Assembly: GCA_963210315.1 (NCBI GenBank)
Contig: OY723267.1
Location: 558,001-622,000 of the forward strand
From: Rhynchopus euleeides
Lineage: Eukaryota; Euglenozoa; Diplonemea; Diplonemida; Diplonemidae
Reading direction: 5' to 3'
DNA length: 64,000 nucleotides
A model generated the notes under the pieces. That model had not been told where the DNA came from and did not search any database. It saw only the letters and a list, made by a program, of their open reading frames with translations. Below, piece by piece: positions 32,983 through 43,412 of the stretch. Position 1 is the first letter of the stretch, and the number at the start of each line of letters is the position of its first letter. The position numbers and the translations under genes were made by a program.

Positions 32983-34186
32983 GGAGTGGATAGGGGGGGG
33001 GGGGGGTGGCGGGTGGTGTCACCCAAAAACATGGGGAAATGGGGGCCCTCGCTACCAGTCACAGCCCGTCAGTCAGTGAGGGGAAGTGGGCTGGTGCTCA
33101 CCTTTTCTCACTCAGTCACATCTGGTAGCGAGGGTCCCATAAAAATGCCCCAGGCATAATATCATTGTGTTGTTATCTGAAACAATAACTGTGCCTCGCT
33201 GGGGAGGGGGGGGGGTTTTTTTGGTCGTCGAGAGCGAAAGAAAAGGCAAGTCTCCCAGCACCTTCTCGCAGTGTGTTGTCCCTTTTGTCACCACACCAGA
33301 TATGCTGTACAGAGTGGGGGGGTAGGGGGGACCCGAGTGTGGTGTTCGTCGGGCACTAGGGAGGGGGGGGGGGTCACAAACAACTCGGGGCTGTGGGAAA
33401 GGGAGAAGAGGTGAAGTTTCGGGCAAAACAAAAACAAAAGCAGGGCAAGAATATCAAAGACAGGCCCCAGATGGTTTGGTTTGCATTTTTTTTAAAGATT
33501 CTTCGGGCATCAACAGCCACAGCCCCCCCCCCCTCCGTCAGACGGCCAGAGCAGGGAACAAGATAAAGTCGCCAGATTTTTTTTGCACCGGATTTGGCAC
33601 ACAAACAACAACCCTTTATTTTCTTTGGGGGGGGGGGGGGGGGACAACCAACTGGGTAACCAAAAAAACACCTATCCATGGGAAGGGGGGGTGCGTACAT
33701 TTGCCACGGGGGGGGGGGGGGGGGGAAAGGCGGCGTATCAAGGCTGTGGTACATCGGGGGATAGGGGCACACATCAAGGAGGAGGGAGAAAGGGAGAGAG
33801 GGGGGAGAAGGCAGCGGATAAGTCGCACTGGGGATGACGACGCACCTTTTTTTTTTTGGTGGCGGTTTTTACACAATGTCAAACCCCTGCACCCACGCGC
33901 CCCACCCCCTCTCCCACCACGTGCAGATTGTAAACGAAAGTGAATGCGTTATTTCCTTGGTCGCATTCTTGTCGGCGACAGTGCTGCCAGCAAGGCCGGA
34001 TCGAATTCAGGTGATTTGGCTTCTGTTCAGTGCATGTGCCCGAGGTAAAGAAACCACACACGCCAACAACCTACACACGGCGAGGCTAGCTGCCGTGGTG
34101 GTGACTCATATAGCACAGCACCACCATCGGCTCAGGAACTGCTCTCAATACTCCCGGCTCGTGTCCAACCCGGTTGAACATTGTGC
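32983..34186. other. Intergenic, homopolymer-rich
   Basis: No gene supported. G tracts of ten or more occur at about 32994-33006, 33362-33372, 33627-33642 and 33709-33725, with GA-rich sequence at 33780-33815. It lies between E1 and the 3' end of the PSP1 gene. Confidence 0.5.
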
Positions 34187-37100
34187 TCACATCGGGCAGG
34201 GGTCGGAGTCCAGGTCAATCAGGTCGCCGCGCTCGCCCATCTTCGGCTTGCAGTTGTTCATCCAAATGCGGCAGCCGAAGCGCGAGTGTGCATGGTGCAC
34301 AAGCGAGGCAAAGTCAGGGTGGGTGACCTGTTTGCAGAGGGGGCGTGTGTGGAAAGAGATAAACCCGCAACAGCCCAGGTGGCAAGGTGTGGCATACGTC
34401 GCTGGAGAAGTGGAACGTGATCTTCTTCTTGTCGATCTGGTACTCCGCCCGGTGGAGTGTGATGGGGATCTGGTTCTGAATGACGTACTGCGTCATCGTC
34501 TCCAGGGCCGTGTTCTCCTCCTTCACCAGGGCCTTCCACATCGTCACGTCTTCGTCCGAAGCGATGCGGCGCACGCGCCACTTATCGCCCACACGGCCCC
34601 CCTGGCGGAGACCCACAACCAGAGCGATGTCGAGACCATCCGGGTGATGCACAATCACATGGTTGCCTGCCTTCACACACAGCTTTGATGCGTACTCCCC
34701 GCGCCTTCCGTGTTTGAACAGAACCGCAAGCTGTGGCAGGGAAAGGGAAGTGGTAGTGGGCACAGTGGGCTTTACTGAGGTTTGCACACGCCACAGACAA
34801 CCTGGTGAAAGGGGCGTAGATCACCGCGAGCACAACCGGGAAAGACTTTCCGCTCGATTTGCCGTGTCCGTGAAGAGAGAGAGAGAGAGAGAGAGTGTGT
34901 GTGTGTGTGTGTGTGGCCTCTCTTCGGTGTGTTCATGCCCGAGAGCTAGTGTGTGCGGTGTGTTGCCATTGCGGGTTGCGGGGGTGTGTGGTGCATACCC
35001 GCATGCAGGTATCGCCGTGCTGGCTGTCGTCGTCTTCCTTCAGCAGCTTGTGGAGACGTGCAAGGTAGTCGTGCTGCTTGCTGAGCACATCCGACTGGTG
35101 ACCCACCTTCGGTGTGAGGTTGGGCATCATCGGCTGTGCGCCCACCTGGGGAAGGCCCACTTGGGGCATGCCTGTGAACCCCGGCACCATGCCGTTCATG
35201 CCCGGCATCATAAAGTTGAGGCCGTTCGGGTGCTGCAGGCCCTGCCCGACGTGCATGCCTTGTGCCCCGATCTGGATGCCGCCCTGCTGCTGCATGCCCT
35301 GCACCCCGTACTGCTGCATCTGCATCTGCTGCATGGGGTCCATGTGGTGCATGTGCTGCTGCGGCATCGGAATGTTGATGGGCTGCATGTGGTGCTGCTG
35401 CGGCTGCTGCTGTTGCCGCTGTTGCTGCTGCTGCTGGGGTCCTGCTGGGCGTTGCTGGTGTTGCGGATGCTGGTGGTGGTGCTGTTGCTGCTGCTGGTGC
35501 TGCTGTTGCTGTGCCAGGCCATGATTCTGTTGCTGCTGCTGCGGCGGCTGCTGCTTCTGCTGATGTTGCTGCTGCTGCTGGGGTTGGTGCTGCTGGTGGC
35601 CATGCTGCTGGTGATGGCGGTGCTGCTGCTGCTGCTGCTGCGGCTGTTGCTGTGTATGTTGCTGTTGGTGCTGGGGCTGCTGCTGCTGCCGCGGTTGAAT
35701 CGGTTGAATCTGATGAGGCTGAACCGGAACCGCCACCTGGGGCGGCTGCGGGGACGGCTGCAAAGCCGGCTGGCTTGACTGCCTCTGGGGTGGCTGCTGC
35801 TGCGGCTGCGGCTGCTGCTGCTGCTGGGGGCGGGCACCATGCTGCTGCTGCTGCACATTCTGCTGGAGAGAGGGAGCGATCGGCGACACCGGTGTCTGCT
35901 GTGCGTAGGTCATCCCAGGAGATGTCGAACACGAGATTGACATGTGCCGCGTCTCATCGTTGGCTGACGTGTCGCTGCACGCATCACTGCACACCTGGCT
36001 CCCCTGCCGCCACGCCAGGTGCGCCCCGTCGGCAAGGGACGACAGGAGGGTGGGCCGGCTGCAGTCTGTCACATCACTGTGAGTCGAAGGACTGGGCGAC
36101 GCAGGCACATGTGCCGGGTACGAGTACATCGGGTAGTCAAGGCTGGCGTTGCTTCCCTGGGAGTGCACGTCCAGGCTGGCACGCGCACCAGCATGCGACG
36201 ATGTGGAAGTAAACGACGAACAGAGTGACGACGCGTCCTCATCCGTGGCGTACGGGTTGTGGGCATACGACGTCGACCCGCTCATGACACTGCCACTCCG
36301 GTCACTCCGCGTGTCCATGTTATTGGCGCCGTTGGTATTGCGCATGAAGTCCATGGTCGCCAGCTGGTAGTCCTGCTGCCCGGCAGGCAGCGAACCAGGG
36401 ACCAGCGGCAGGCCTGCCGCCTTGACGCGCGGGTTGGCAGCCACTGACATCAGCGCCAGGTTTGTCAGCATCTCCTTCCGCACAGGGCCAGTCGGCTGCA
36501 CAATGCGCGCAGACACGGGGCCAGACGTCAGCGTCTCATCGTGATACCTACAGGCGAGTAATGGTGGCAACACACAGGGCAGGCGGGGGGCATACTTGAG
36601 GACGCTGCAAGCAGGGATCTCGATCACGCCGTTGGCCCACCACTCCAGCTTGTCTTCGTTGGAAAGACGCAGTATGCTGGTGTCGCCTTCGGTGTCGATA
36701 AAGCGCACCTCCTGCAATGGATGCAATGAAACATAACATACGCAGCACAGCACAGGACAACACAACACAACACGCCAGGGTGCATACCCGAACAACAGGC
36801 GACGAGGGCTCCGGCGTGCTCACAGGCTGTGCCTGCACTGGCGACTGCGCAGGAGGCGGGGGGGAGTTTGCCTGCGGTGGCTGGATCGCTGGTGGCGTCG
36901 TCGACACAGGGGGCACCGGCGGTGTCGTTGACGGGGAGACGACGACGGGGGACGTCGAGGGGTGCGGTGGGGTGGGCTGCAGCGGCTGCGCCGAAGGCGT
37001 CACCTCTGCACTGGGTGTCTCGGGCGACTTTGCCAGCTGCGGCGACGGCGTCTGCTTGGGACTGGGCACTGGCAGCACGCGAGGCGTCATCCGCCCGCCC

Positions 37101-38308
37101 AGAGCCTTCATATCAGGGTCGATGGAACGCGTGCTTGCACCCAGCCGCCGCATCGGCACCGGGAGACCTGCGGTCATCACCTTGCACTTGGCAGAGAGCA
37201 CCGCCATGTCGCGGAGCAGAGCATCACGCTTCGGGCCCGGCTCCGGCGTCTGCACCACTGCTGTCTGCGAGCTGCTGCTGGTGCGCCCCTCAAGCACATT
37301 CTCGCTGAACTTCAGCTCCGTGATGCCCTCCTCCTCCTTGTTGCCGTCCACAAGCCAGGCCAGCTTCCCGCCCACAATCTTGAGCGTGATCTCAGACCCG
37401 TTGTCCGTGCGGAACGTGACAAGGTCGCGCCGCTTCGCAACAGTCTCACCTTCCACCTTCGGCCGCAGCTTGTGCGCACCAGACATGCTCCGCGCAGTCG
37501 GGAGGATCGACGTCGAGGCACAGGGCCACTTCCCCGTCTCCCGCCACTTCTGGATCTTCAGATGCGGTGCAAGATAGCCGTTAGGCTTGTTGAAGCTGCC
37601 GGCAGCGGGGTGCCGCTTCAGGTCAGTCGTTGGCGCGACACGGATCACCTCAACATCATTCTTCGTGCGAGGCTTCCGCGTGTAGTTCAGCGCGAACACA
37701 GGCTGCAGGGGCCTGTTGCTGGGATTACGGGTGTCAGACCGCATCTCCAGCATGATCGAGTGCTCCTCACACTGCGCATAGGGCTTGAACACCACGTAGG
37801 TGCTGTCATCAGTCTCCTGCACGAGGATGCGCTCAACATCGACACACCGCAGGACACGGTTGATGTTTGCCGACAGGTCGCAGACGAAGAGGAACTGTGC
37901 CGTGATGGCGAGCACCCGCTCCTGCTTGCGGTCCCCCTTGGAGGAGAAGCGGATCTTGTCAACAATGCGCCAGCAGTAGCACCCCACTTTCACCATGTCG
38001 GTGAACTTCTCCGCAAAGTCCGCGGGGGGGGTGACGCGGTTGACGTTGGGCCAGGTGTCCTTCCCGTCGGGCGACTTTGTCGTGATGCACTCATAGGGGA
38101 TCTTCATCAGCATCTTCTTCGGCTGGATGGGTGAGATCACAGCATCGATGTGCACGCGCGCAGGCGCTGGGGACGCCTCTGCCGCCGGCGCCTCGGCGGG
38201 GGCGGTCTTCAGGCGCATCAGCTCTTCCTTCAGCTTTGCAAGCTCCTCATCCTTCGCAGCGAGCTGTGCGAGCAGGGTGGACTGCTTGCCATCGTCACCG
38301 CCCTCCAT
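34187..38308 (-). CDS. PSP1-domain protein with Gln-rich region
   Basis: Exons (minus): 38308-36788, 36711-36596, 36547-34999, 34730-34398, 34327-34187; phases agree, total 1219 aa. All four donors are GTATGC. The N-terminus is a short coiled coil (LAAKDEELAKLKEELMRLK), then a PH-like beta region (~75-150, with QERVLAITAQFLFVCDL). Two copies of a small beta module follow (~325 and ~508; see findings), a Pro/Ser linker, and a Gln/His-rich stretch (~775-930, CAG-rich). The last ~160 residues form a PSP1 C-terminal domain: LFKHGRRGEYAS, GNHVIVHHPDGLDIALVV, HRAEYQIDKKKITFHFSSD, then a RIWMNNC strand. PSP1 proteins include yeast Psp1 and bacterial YaaT; an mRNA-granule role is possible here but inferred. 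Confidence 0.85.
35390..35870 (-). repeat. CAG-rich polyglutamine-coding repeat
   Basis: Reading the minus strand, imperfect CAG/CAA runs encode poly-Gln with His and Pro interruptions inside exon 3 of the PSP1 gene. It also produces long artefactual Ala, Ser, Leu and Cys-rich frames on both strands. Confidence 0.9.
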
Positions 38309-39130
38309 CGCGAGCTGGCAGGTCGCGACGCCCCCCCCACTCAGCAGCGATGCTCACCTGCGGTGTGTGTGCCGCGTATCTTCAGAGAAGACAGCGCGCA
38401 GCCTGCAGGGTTGGAGTGTGTCGAGACAATGCGACGAGCCACCATAGTACAACCACCGATTGTACAACACCCAGGGGGTGGTGGTGCTCACGGGTGTGTA
38501 AGGATGCGAGTGTGAGAGCTTCCGGTGGTTCAAACAGCCCCTGGGGGAGGGCGGGGGCGGGTGGGTTGGGGGGGTGGGGGATCGTGGTACTGAGCTGCGC
38601 GTCTACCTCCCATGCAAAAGCACTGTTTTATGCCCGCACCTTCCCCTCCTTGCGTAAAGGTCCTTGCCGGGGCTGAAGGGCACGACAGGGGGGCGGGCGG
38701 GACGGCTCTTAGAACCCCCACCCCTCCCCACCCCGCTCTCCATGTGCGGGCCGTCGACACACATACACACGTGGCTATATTTTGGAGAGTTGTCAATTGC
38801 ACTGTTGGTCGCAGGAATAAACTCCATGGGCCCTCTGCACGGAACCCCCATTTGCCATCTGTGGGTGTCACAAGGCTGTTGGTGGCACGACAGATCCCCA
38901 CGACCTCAGAGCAGAAAGCAAAGTCATGGAGCGGCAGCGGCGGGCCTAAACGGTGTATTCAGCAAGGCAGTTTTCACACCAAGAGAGCAAGAAACCTGGC
39001 GACAGAGACGAGGGACACAATCAAGCCCACAACCCAAATGCAGGGCAAGGTGTGCTGGGTTGCTGACTTCTTTGGGGGTGGGCAGAAAATAGAGAGAAGA
39101 GAGGGGGGGGGGGAGGGGGCAATAGCCTTT
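38309..39130. other. Intergenic between PSP1 gene and transposon stack
   Basis: No gene supported. Contains (CAG)GTGAGC-like sequence just upstream of the PSP1 start on the minus strand and a G-rich tract at 39104-39117 ending against E3. Confidence 0.45.
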
Positions 39131-39268
39131 CACGGTGGGATCTTGTAAATTTTACATGTAGAACTACAAGTATAATACATGTATTATACATGTATAATAC
39201 TTGCATGTCAACTATTATACATGTATAATACATGTATATGCCTGAAATATACATGTAAAATACATGTA

Positions 39269-39613
39269 CCGTATACGTAAATATTTTGGAACGTAAATAT
39301 TATGGAACGTAAATATTATGGAACGTAAATATTTTGGAACGCTGGTGGGTTGGCGTTCCAGATTTTTTTCGTTCCATAATATTTACAGGGCTTTCTGCGA
39401 CTCGGGGACTTGGACCAGGTGATCGGACGGCATACAGAGTCCCTGACGGGACCTACTCGTGCACTTTTCGCGCGATTCCTGACGCAAGCCGTCCTCACCA
39501 CCGAGTCCCCAACTGGCCCTGTAAATATTATGGAACGTAAATATTATGGAACGGACCGGCCAAAAATGGGCCCGTTCCATAATATTTACGTTCCATAATA
39601 TTTACGTATACGG
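39269..39613. mobile_element. 345-bp TA-flanked inverted-repeat element, copy 1
   Basis: Ends in CCGTATACGTAAATATT and its complement; flanked by TA (39267-39268 and 39614-39615). Subterminal GTAAATATTATGGAAC repeats on both sides surround a ~130-bp GC-richer core bounded by CAGGGC and GCCCTG. No coding capacity. Confidence 0.8.
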
Positions 39614-39893
39614 TATATCAAGTAAAAATACATGTATAATACTTGCATGTCAACTATTATACATGTATTTTTACTTGATATACATGTATTTTACATGTAT
39701 ATTTCAGGCATTTACATGTATTTTACATGTATAATACTTGTCATGCAAGTATTATACATGTAAAATACTTGCATGCAAGTAAAATACATGTATTTTACTT
39801 GCATGCAAGTATTTTACTTGTCATGCAAGTATTATACATGTATTTTACTTGTCATGCAAGTATTTTACATGTATAATACTTGCATGACAAGTA

Positions 39894-40238
39894 CCGTATA
39901 CATAAATATTTTGGAACGTAAATATTATGGAACGTAAATATTATGGAACGTAAATATTATGGAACGCTGGTGGGTTGGCGTTCCAGATTTTTTTCGTTCC
40001 ATAATATTTACAGGGCTTTCTGCGACTCGGGGACTTGGACCAGGTGATCGGACGGCGTACAGAGTCCCTGACGGGACCTACTCGTGCACTTTTCGCGCGA
40101 TTCCTGACGCAAGCCGTCCTCACCACCGAGTCCCCAACTGGCCCTGTAAATATTTTGGAACGTAAATATTATGGAACGGACCGGCCAAAAATGGGCCCGT
40201 TCCATAATATTTACGTTCCATAATATTTACGTATACGG
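39894..40238. mobile_element. 345-bp TA-flanked inverted-repeat element, copy 2
   Basis: Near-identical to copy 1 in the same orientation; differs by a few substitutions, for example CGGCGTACAG instead of CGGCATACAG, and CATAAATATT at the left end. Flanked by TA. Confidence 0.8.
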
Positions 40239-40340
40239 TATTATACATGTAAAATACATGTAAATGCCTGAAATATACATGTAAAATACATGTATATCAA
40301 GTAAAAATACAAGTATAATAGTTGACATGCAAGTATTATA

Positions 40341-40685
40341 CCGTATACGTAAATATTTTGGAACGTAAATATTATGGAACGTAAATATTATGGAACGTAA
40401 ATATTTTGGAACGCTGGTGGGTTGGCGTTCCAGATTTTTTTCGTTCCATAATATTTACAGGGCTTTCTGCGACTCGGGGACTTGGACCAGGTGATCGGAC
40501 GGCATGCAGAGTCCCTGACGGGACCTACTCGTGCACTTTTCGCGCGATTCCTGACGCAAGCCGTCCTCACCACCGAGTCCCCAACTGGCCCTGTAAATAT
40601 TTTGGAACGTAAATATTATGGAACGGACCGGCCAAAAATGGGCCCGTTCCATAATATTTACGTTCCATAATATTTACGTATACGG
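40341..40685. mobile_element. 345-bp TA-flanked inverted-repeat element, copy 3
   Basis: Third near-identical copy, same orientation, with CGGCATGCAG at the variable site. Flanked by TA. Very low divergence implies recent insertion or recent amplification as part of the array. Confidence 0.8.
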
Positions 40686-40813
40686 TACTTGTATTTTTAC
40701 TTGATATACATGTATTTTACATGTATATTTCAGGCATATACATGTATTATACATGTATAATAGTTGACATGCAAGTATTATACATGTATAATACATGTAT
40801 ATACTTGTAGTTA

Positions 40814-40935
40814 CACGGTGGACTCCAGCGGCCCTAGCGGGAGTCTGGGAGCGGGAGTCTGAGCGGGTGTCAAAGACTCCCGCTAGCGGGAGTCCAGACT
40901 CCCGCTAGGGGGAGTCTGACTCCCCCTAGCGGGAG
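40814..40935. repeat. E2 left terminal and subterminal palindromes
   Basis: Terminal CACGGTGGACTCCAGCGG is followed by repeated GGGAGTCT and GACTCCCGCTAGCGGGAGTC words, several perfectly self-complementary. Counterpart: 43915-44044. Confidence 0.9.
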
Positions 40936-41128
40936 TCTTTTCACCTATTTTCATCCATTTTTCCCATGATATAGTTACAGTCTACTGGCGTGGGGGGTAA
41001 AATCATGGTGGAAGAGGGATGGGGAGGGGCTTGTTTTGCTTCTGTCAGTTTCCCCGGACTCTGGACTACCTACCTATCCTCCTGGTAGCGGCTACACCTG
41101 CGGAGGTGAGCGGTTAGAATTTGAGGTG

Positions 41129-43147
41129 TCAAAGTGCGGCCATCGCCTGTCGTAGTTGTGTTACACCTTGGGCAAGACAAGCCATCCTGCAGGCCTCATC
41201 TTCTTCGTCAGAACTGTCATCCCCCTCCTGCTGTGCGCGTTGGTCAAGCGTGCTCAAAGTCGCCTCGGATGACACGAATGGTGTGAAAGTCGCCCCCAGC
41301 GGGATTGGCATTTTGCACAAGCAGAGCGATAATTTGCGGTGTCCTTCGGGGAACCGGAACAGGAAGTAGGGCGCGCTGATGGGTTCAACGAAGTCCTGTG
41401 TGTTGCAGTGCACAAACCCCTTCTGCAGCTGTGTCAACTGTGTGCAAAGAACATACACAGCCAATCTATGAGCGTGTCGGGTGTGCAGACACGGACACAG
41501 GATGACTTCTCTATACCCGAGGATCCCGTCCTGCGACAGGTGCGCAACCTTCCAAGGCATGCCCGATGCGCGCCGCTTCTCTTCTGCCATCGCAAGATCT
41601 CTCTCGTAAATTGCGGAGCTGGCGATTGTAACGGCATCTTTCTTGCGATGTCCGTTCTCTGCTTCTTCAAATTCGTCGTTGTTCTGCAGAGGCACTGCAT
41701 CTTCTGGAGCCCACCAATGATGGAGACTGTGTACGTAGGCATTGCGCGTTGATCCCTTTTCGGCATGCTCCATCAACCAGTGAAATATATGCCCTGAGAT
41801 CCGAGCACGCAAGAAGGGAATCCGGGCTGACTCATCCTTGCATCCCCAGAAGCGCCAGGGGATGTCTGCATACCGGAAATGCATGAGGTCTGCAAGGGAG
41901 ACAAAGAGGTAGCGGAACAAGCCCTTGTAGGTGTGTCCTGTGACAGGCAAGCACGACCTTCCGGAACTGAGCACCTGTCCCATGCTGCGACACATTCAGT
42001 GCAAGGTTTGTACAGGTCTTGTCGAATATTTTTTTGTTGTCTCATCCAGCAGGGGTGGAGCTTGAAATATGGGGTTGCGGGCTGGATCGGGTCAGATCGG
42101 GTCAGCCAATTTTTTCTTATGGGTTCCCCCCCGGTTCGTCTCAGAGATCAGTGCTCGGGCCCAGCCTCCCGCGAGGTACCGGAACCGATATGCAGCCCCG
42201 GGCGCGCAAGGACTTGGTTACAAGACAAACACATGCCGTAGGGGGGGTCTGGGAGGCGGAGCTCCCAGCCGCCGGAGGCCACGGTAGTGAACATCTGTGA
42301 CTTGCGGGCGTACGGATTCTGTGTGAGTTGGCTGCGTCCTCCTGAGGATACTGAGATTCCCTGATGTAAAGGGCTTGGGTACAAGACAGGCACATGCCAC
42401 AGGGGGGTCTGGGGGGCGGAGCCCCCCAGCCACCGGAGGCCACGGTAGTAAACGTCTGTTGCACGGTACGGGTTGGGCAGCTTCATTTGTCCTCTATTGT
42501 GACTGTTTGAGGCCTGTGCTCATGTCGCTGGGGTCACTTTGCTCACGAAACGCCTCCTGGTCACCTTGAGGCCCCAAGGCGAGGAGCCAACTTTTCCGGT
42601 TTCCCGAAAATCTATATTATTTTTTTTTACTAGTTACGAGCGACGAAGCGTAGCGAAGTCGCGAAGTAACGAAGGAAATCGTACGACTGAAGCTTTGGAT
42701 TAGCACCTCATGCCACTTCACAGGGCCTCAACACAGCCTTGAGACAGCAAGTGTGCGCTCAACAAAAAGTAGTCCGGAACTGTTCTCCCACAGTTGCTGG
42801 ACAGGGTGTCTATAATAAAGCGAAAGGAGTACGATTTTCTTTTTACCCCTGACCTGATTTTTTGTGAGGGCCTGCAGAAAATCAGGTCAGCTGACCCGAA
42901 AAAACCCCCAAGCTCCACCCCTGTCATCCAGTACCCTGATCAGCCGCATGGCGAGCCCCTTGCAGTCATGGAGTGCTGGGGTGACGTAGCGGGCATTGGG
43001 AAGCACACCTGCCAAGAGGGAGGGGTAGCCAGCCTCTTTCATCTCAGAGAGAGTCAGGTGCGGGTATCGATGCACCTGTTGATACCAGCGTTCTTCTGGG
43101 ATGTCGCACAGTGAGCATCGGTGCCCTCGCCCCCCGCATCGCCTCAT
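41129..43147 (-). pseudogene. E2 ORF2, truncated transposase-like gene
   Basis: Two pieces on the minus strand: 43147 to about 42924 (GGRGHRCSLC...PALHDCKGLAMRLIRVL) and 42049 to 41129, split by the hAT-like insertion. Removing the insertion and one 8-bp duplicate joins the pieces in frame; a single TGA then remains just before 41995. The rest is open for 288 codons with FRYADIPWRFW, RNAYVHSLHHW and a long Cys/Leu-rich C-terminus ending in an acidic DDSSDEEDE run. It aligns with E1 ORF2 from that protein's GGTGHRSAFC onward. The GDG and GGDHLELW part is absent and the C2H2 fingers of E1 are missing, so this copy should be catalytically dead. Confidence 0.75.
42050..42923. mobile_element. Non-autonomous hAT-like element, 874 bp, inside E2 ORF2
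   Basis: Perfect 15-bp inverted repeat CAGGGGTGGAGCTTG at 42050-42064 and its complement at 42909-42923. Flanked by an 8-bp direct repeat TCATCCAG (42042-42049 and 42924-42931). CAGGG ends and an 8-bp duplication are the hAT hallmarks. It contains two inverted copies of the GC-palindrome module seen at 1.4-2.5 kb and shares other sequence with the 906-bp element at 1177-2082. No transposase is encoded. Confidence 0.88.
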
Positions 43148-43164
43148 TGTTGCCCACTGCTGAT

Positions 43165-43263
43165 CTATACTCCCGCTAGCGGGAGTTGGACTCCCCCTAG
43201 TTGAGACTCCCGAAAAGGGTTAAACCCGGTAGTGGTACCCTACCCCCGCTGGAGTCCACCGTG
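43165..43263. repeat. Internal duplicate of the E2 right end
   Basis: Matches 43961-44044 almost exactly: the ACTCCCGCTAGCGGGAGT palindrome, GAGACTCCCGAAAAGGGTTA, and CCGCTGGAGTCCACCGTG at the tip. The internal copy has ~15 bp extra (about 43223-43237). It marks the point where ORF2 coding sequence is lost. Confidence 0.88.
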
Positions 43264-43412
43264 CAAGGCCGGATCAGCCCACGGGTGGGTTTGAGGAAGA
43301 AATCTGGGGGGGCAAATTTTGCTGCGACTTCCGGTTTCACCCGGCCGAACTCCAGCATCTATCCAGACCCACGGTGCCAAGCCGTTCGCCCGTGTCGCGA
43401 TCATTCGCGGCT

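Larger units (their letters stand above)
39161..40813. repeat. Dense ATACATGTAT / CATGCAAG palindrome array
   Basis: Outside the three inserted modules this A/T-rich DNA is built from ACATGT, ATACATGTAT, TTGCATGCAAG and TGACATGCAAGTATTATAC, in alternating orientations, so nearly every part can pair with a neighbour. The phrase TGCCTGAAATATACATGT and its complement recur four times. Confidence 0.9.

Noticed and set aside
34663..35778. Long plus-strand frame rich in Leu/Val opposite the PSP1 gene
   Set aside because: It is the antisense of the CAG-rich exon; the minus-strand reading has domains, splice sites and in-frame exons.
39161..40813. CRISPR-like or satellite array
   Set aside because: Repeats are palindromic words of varied spacing plus three 345-bp inverted-repeat elements; there are no uniform spacers and the context is a eukaryotic transposon.
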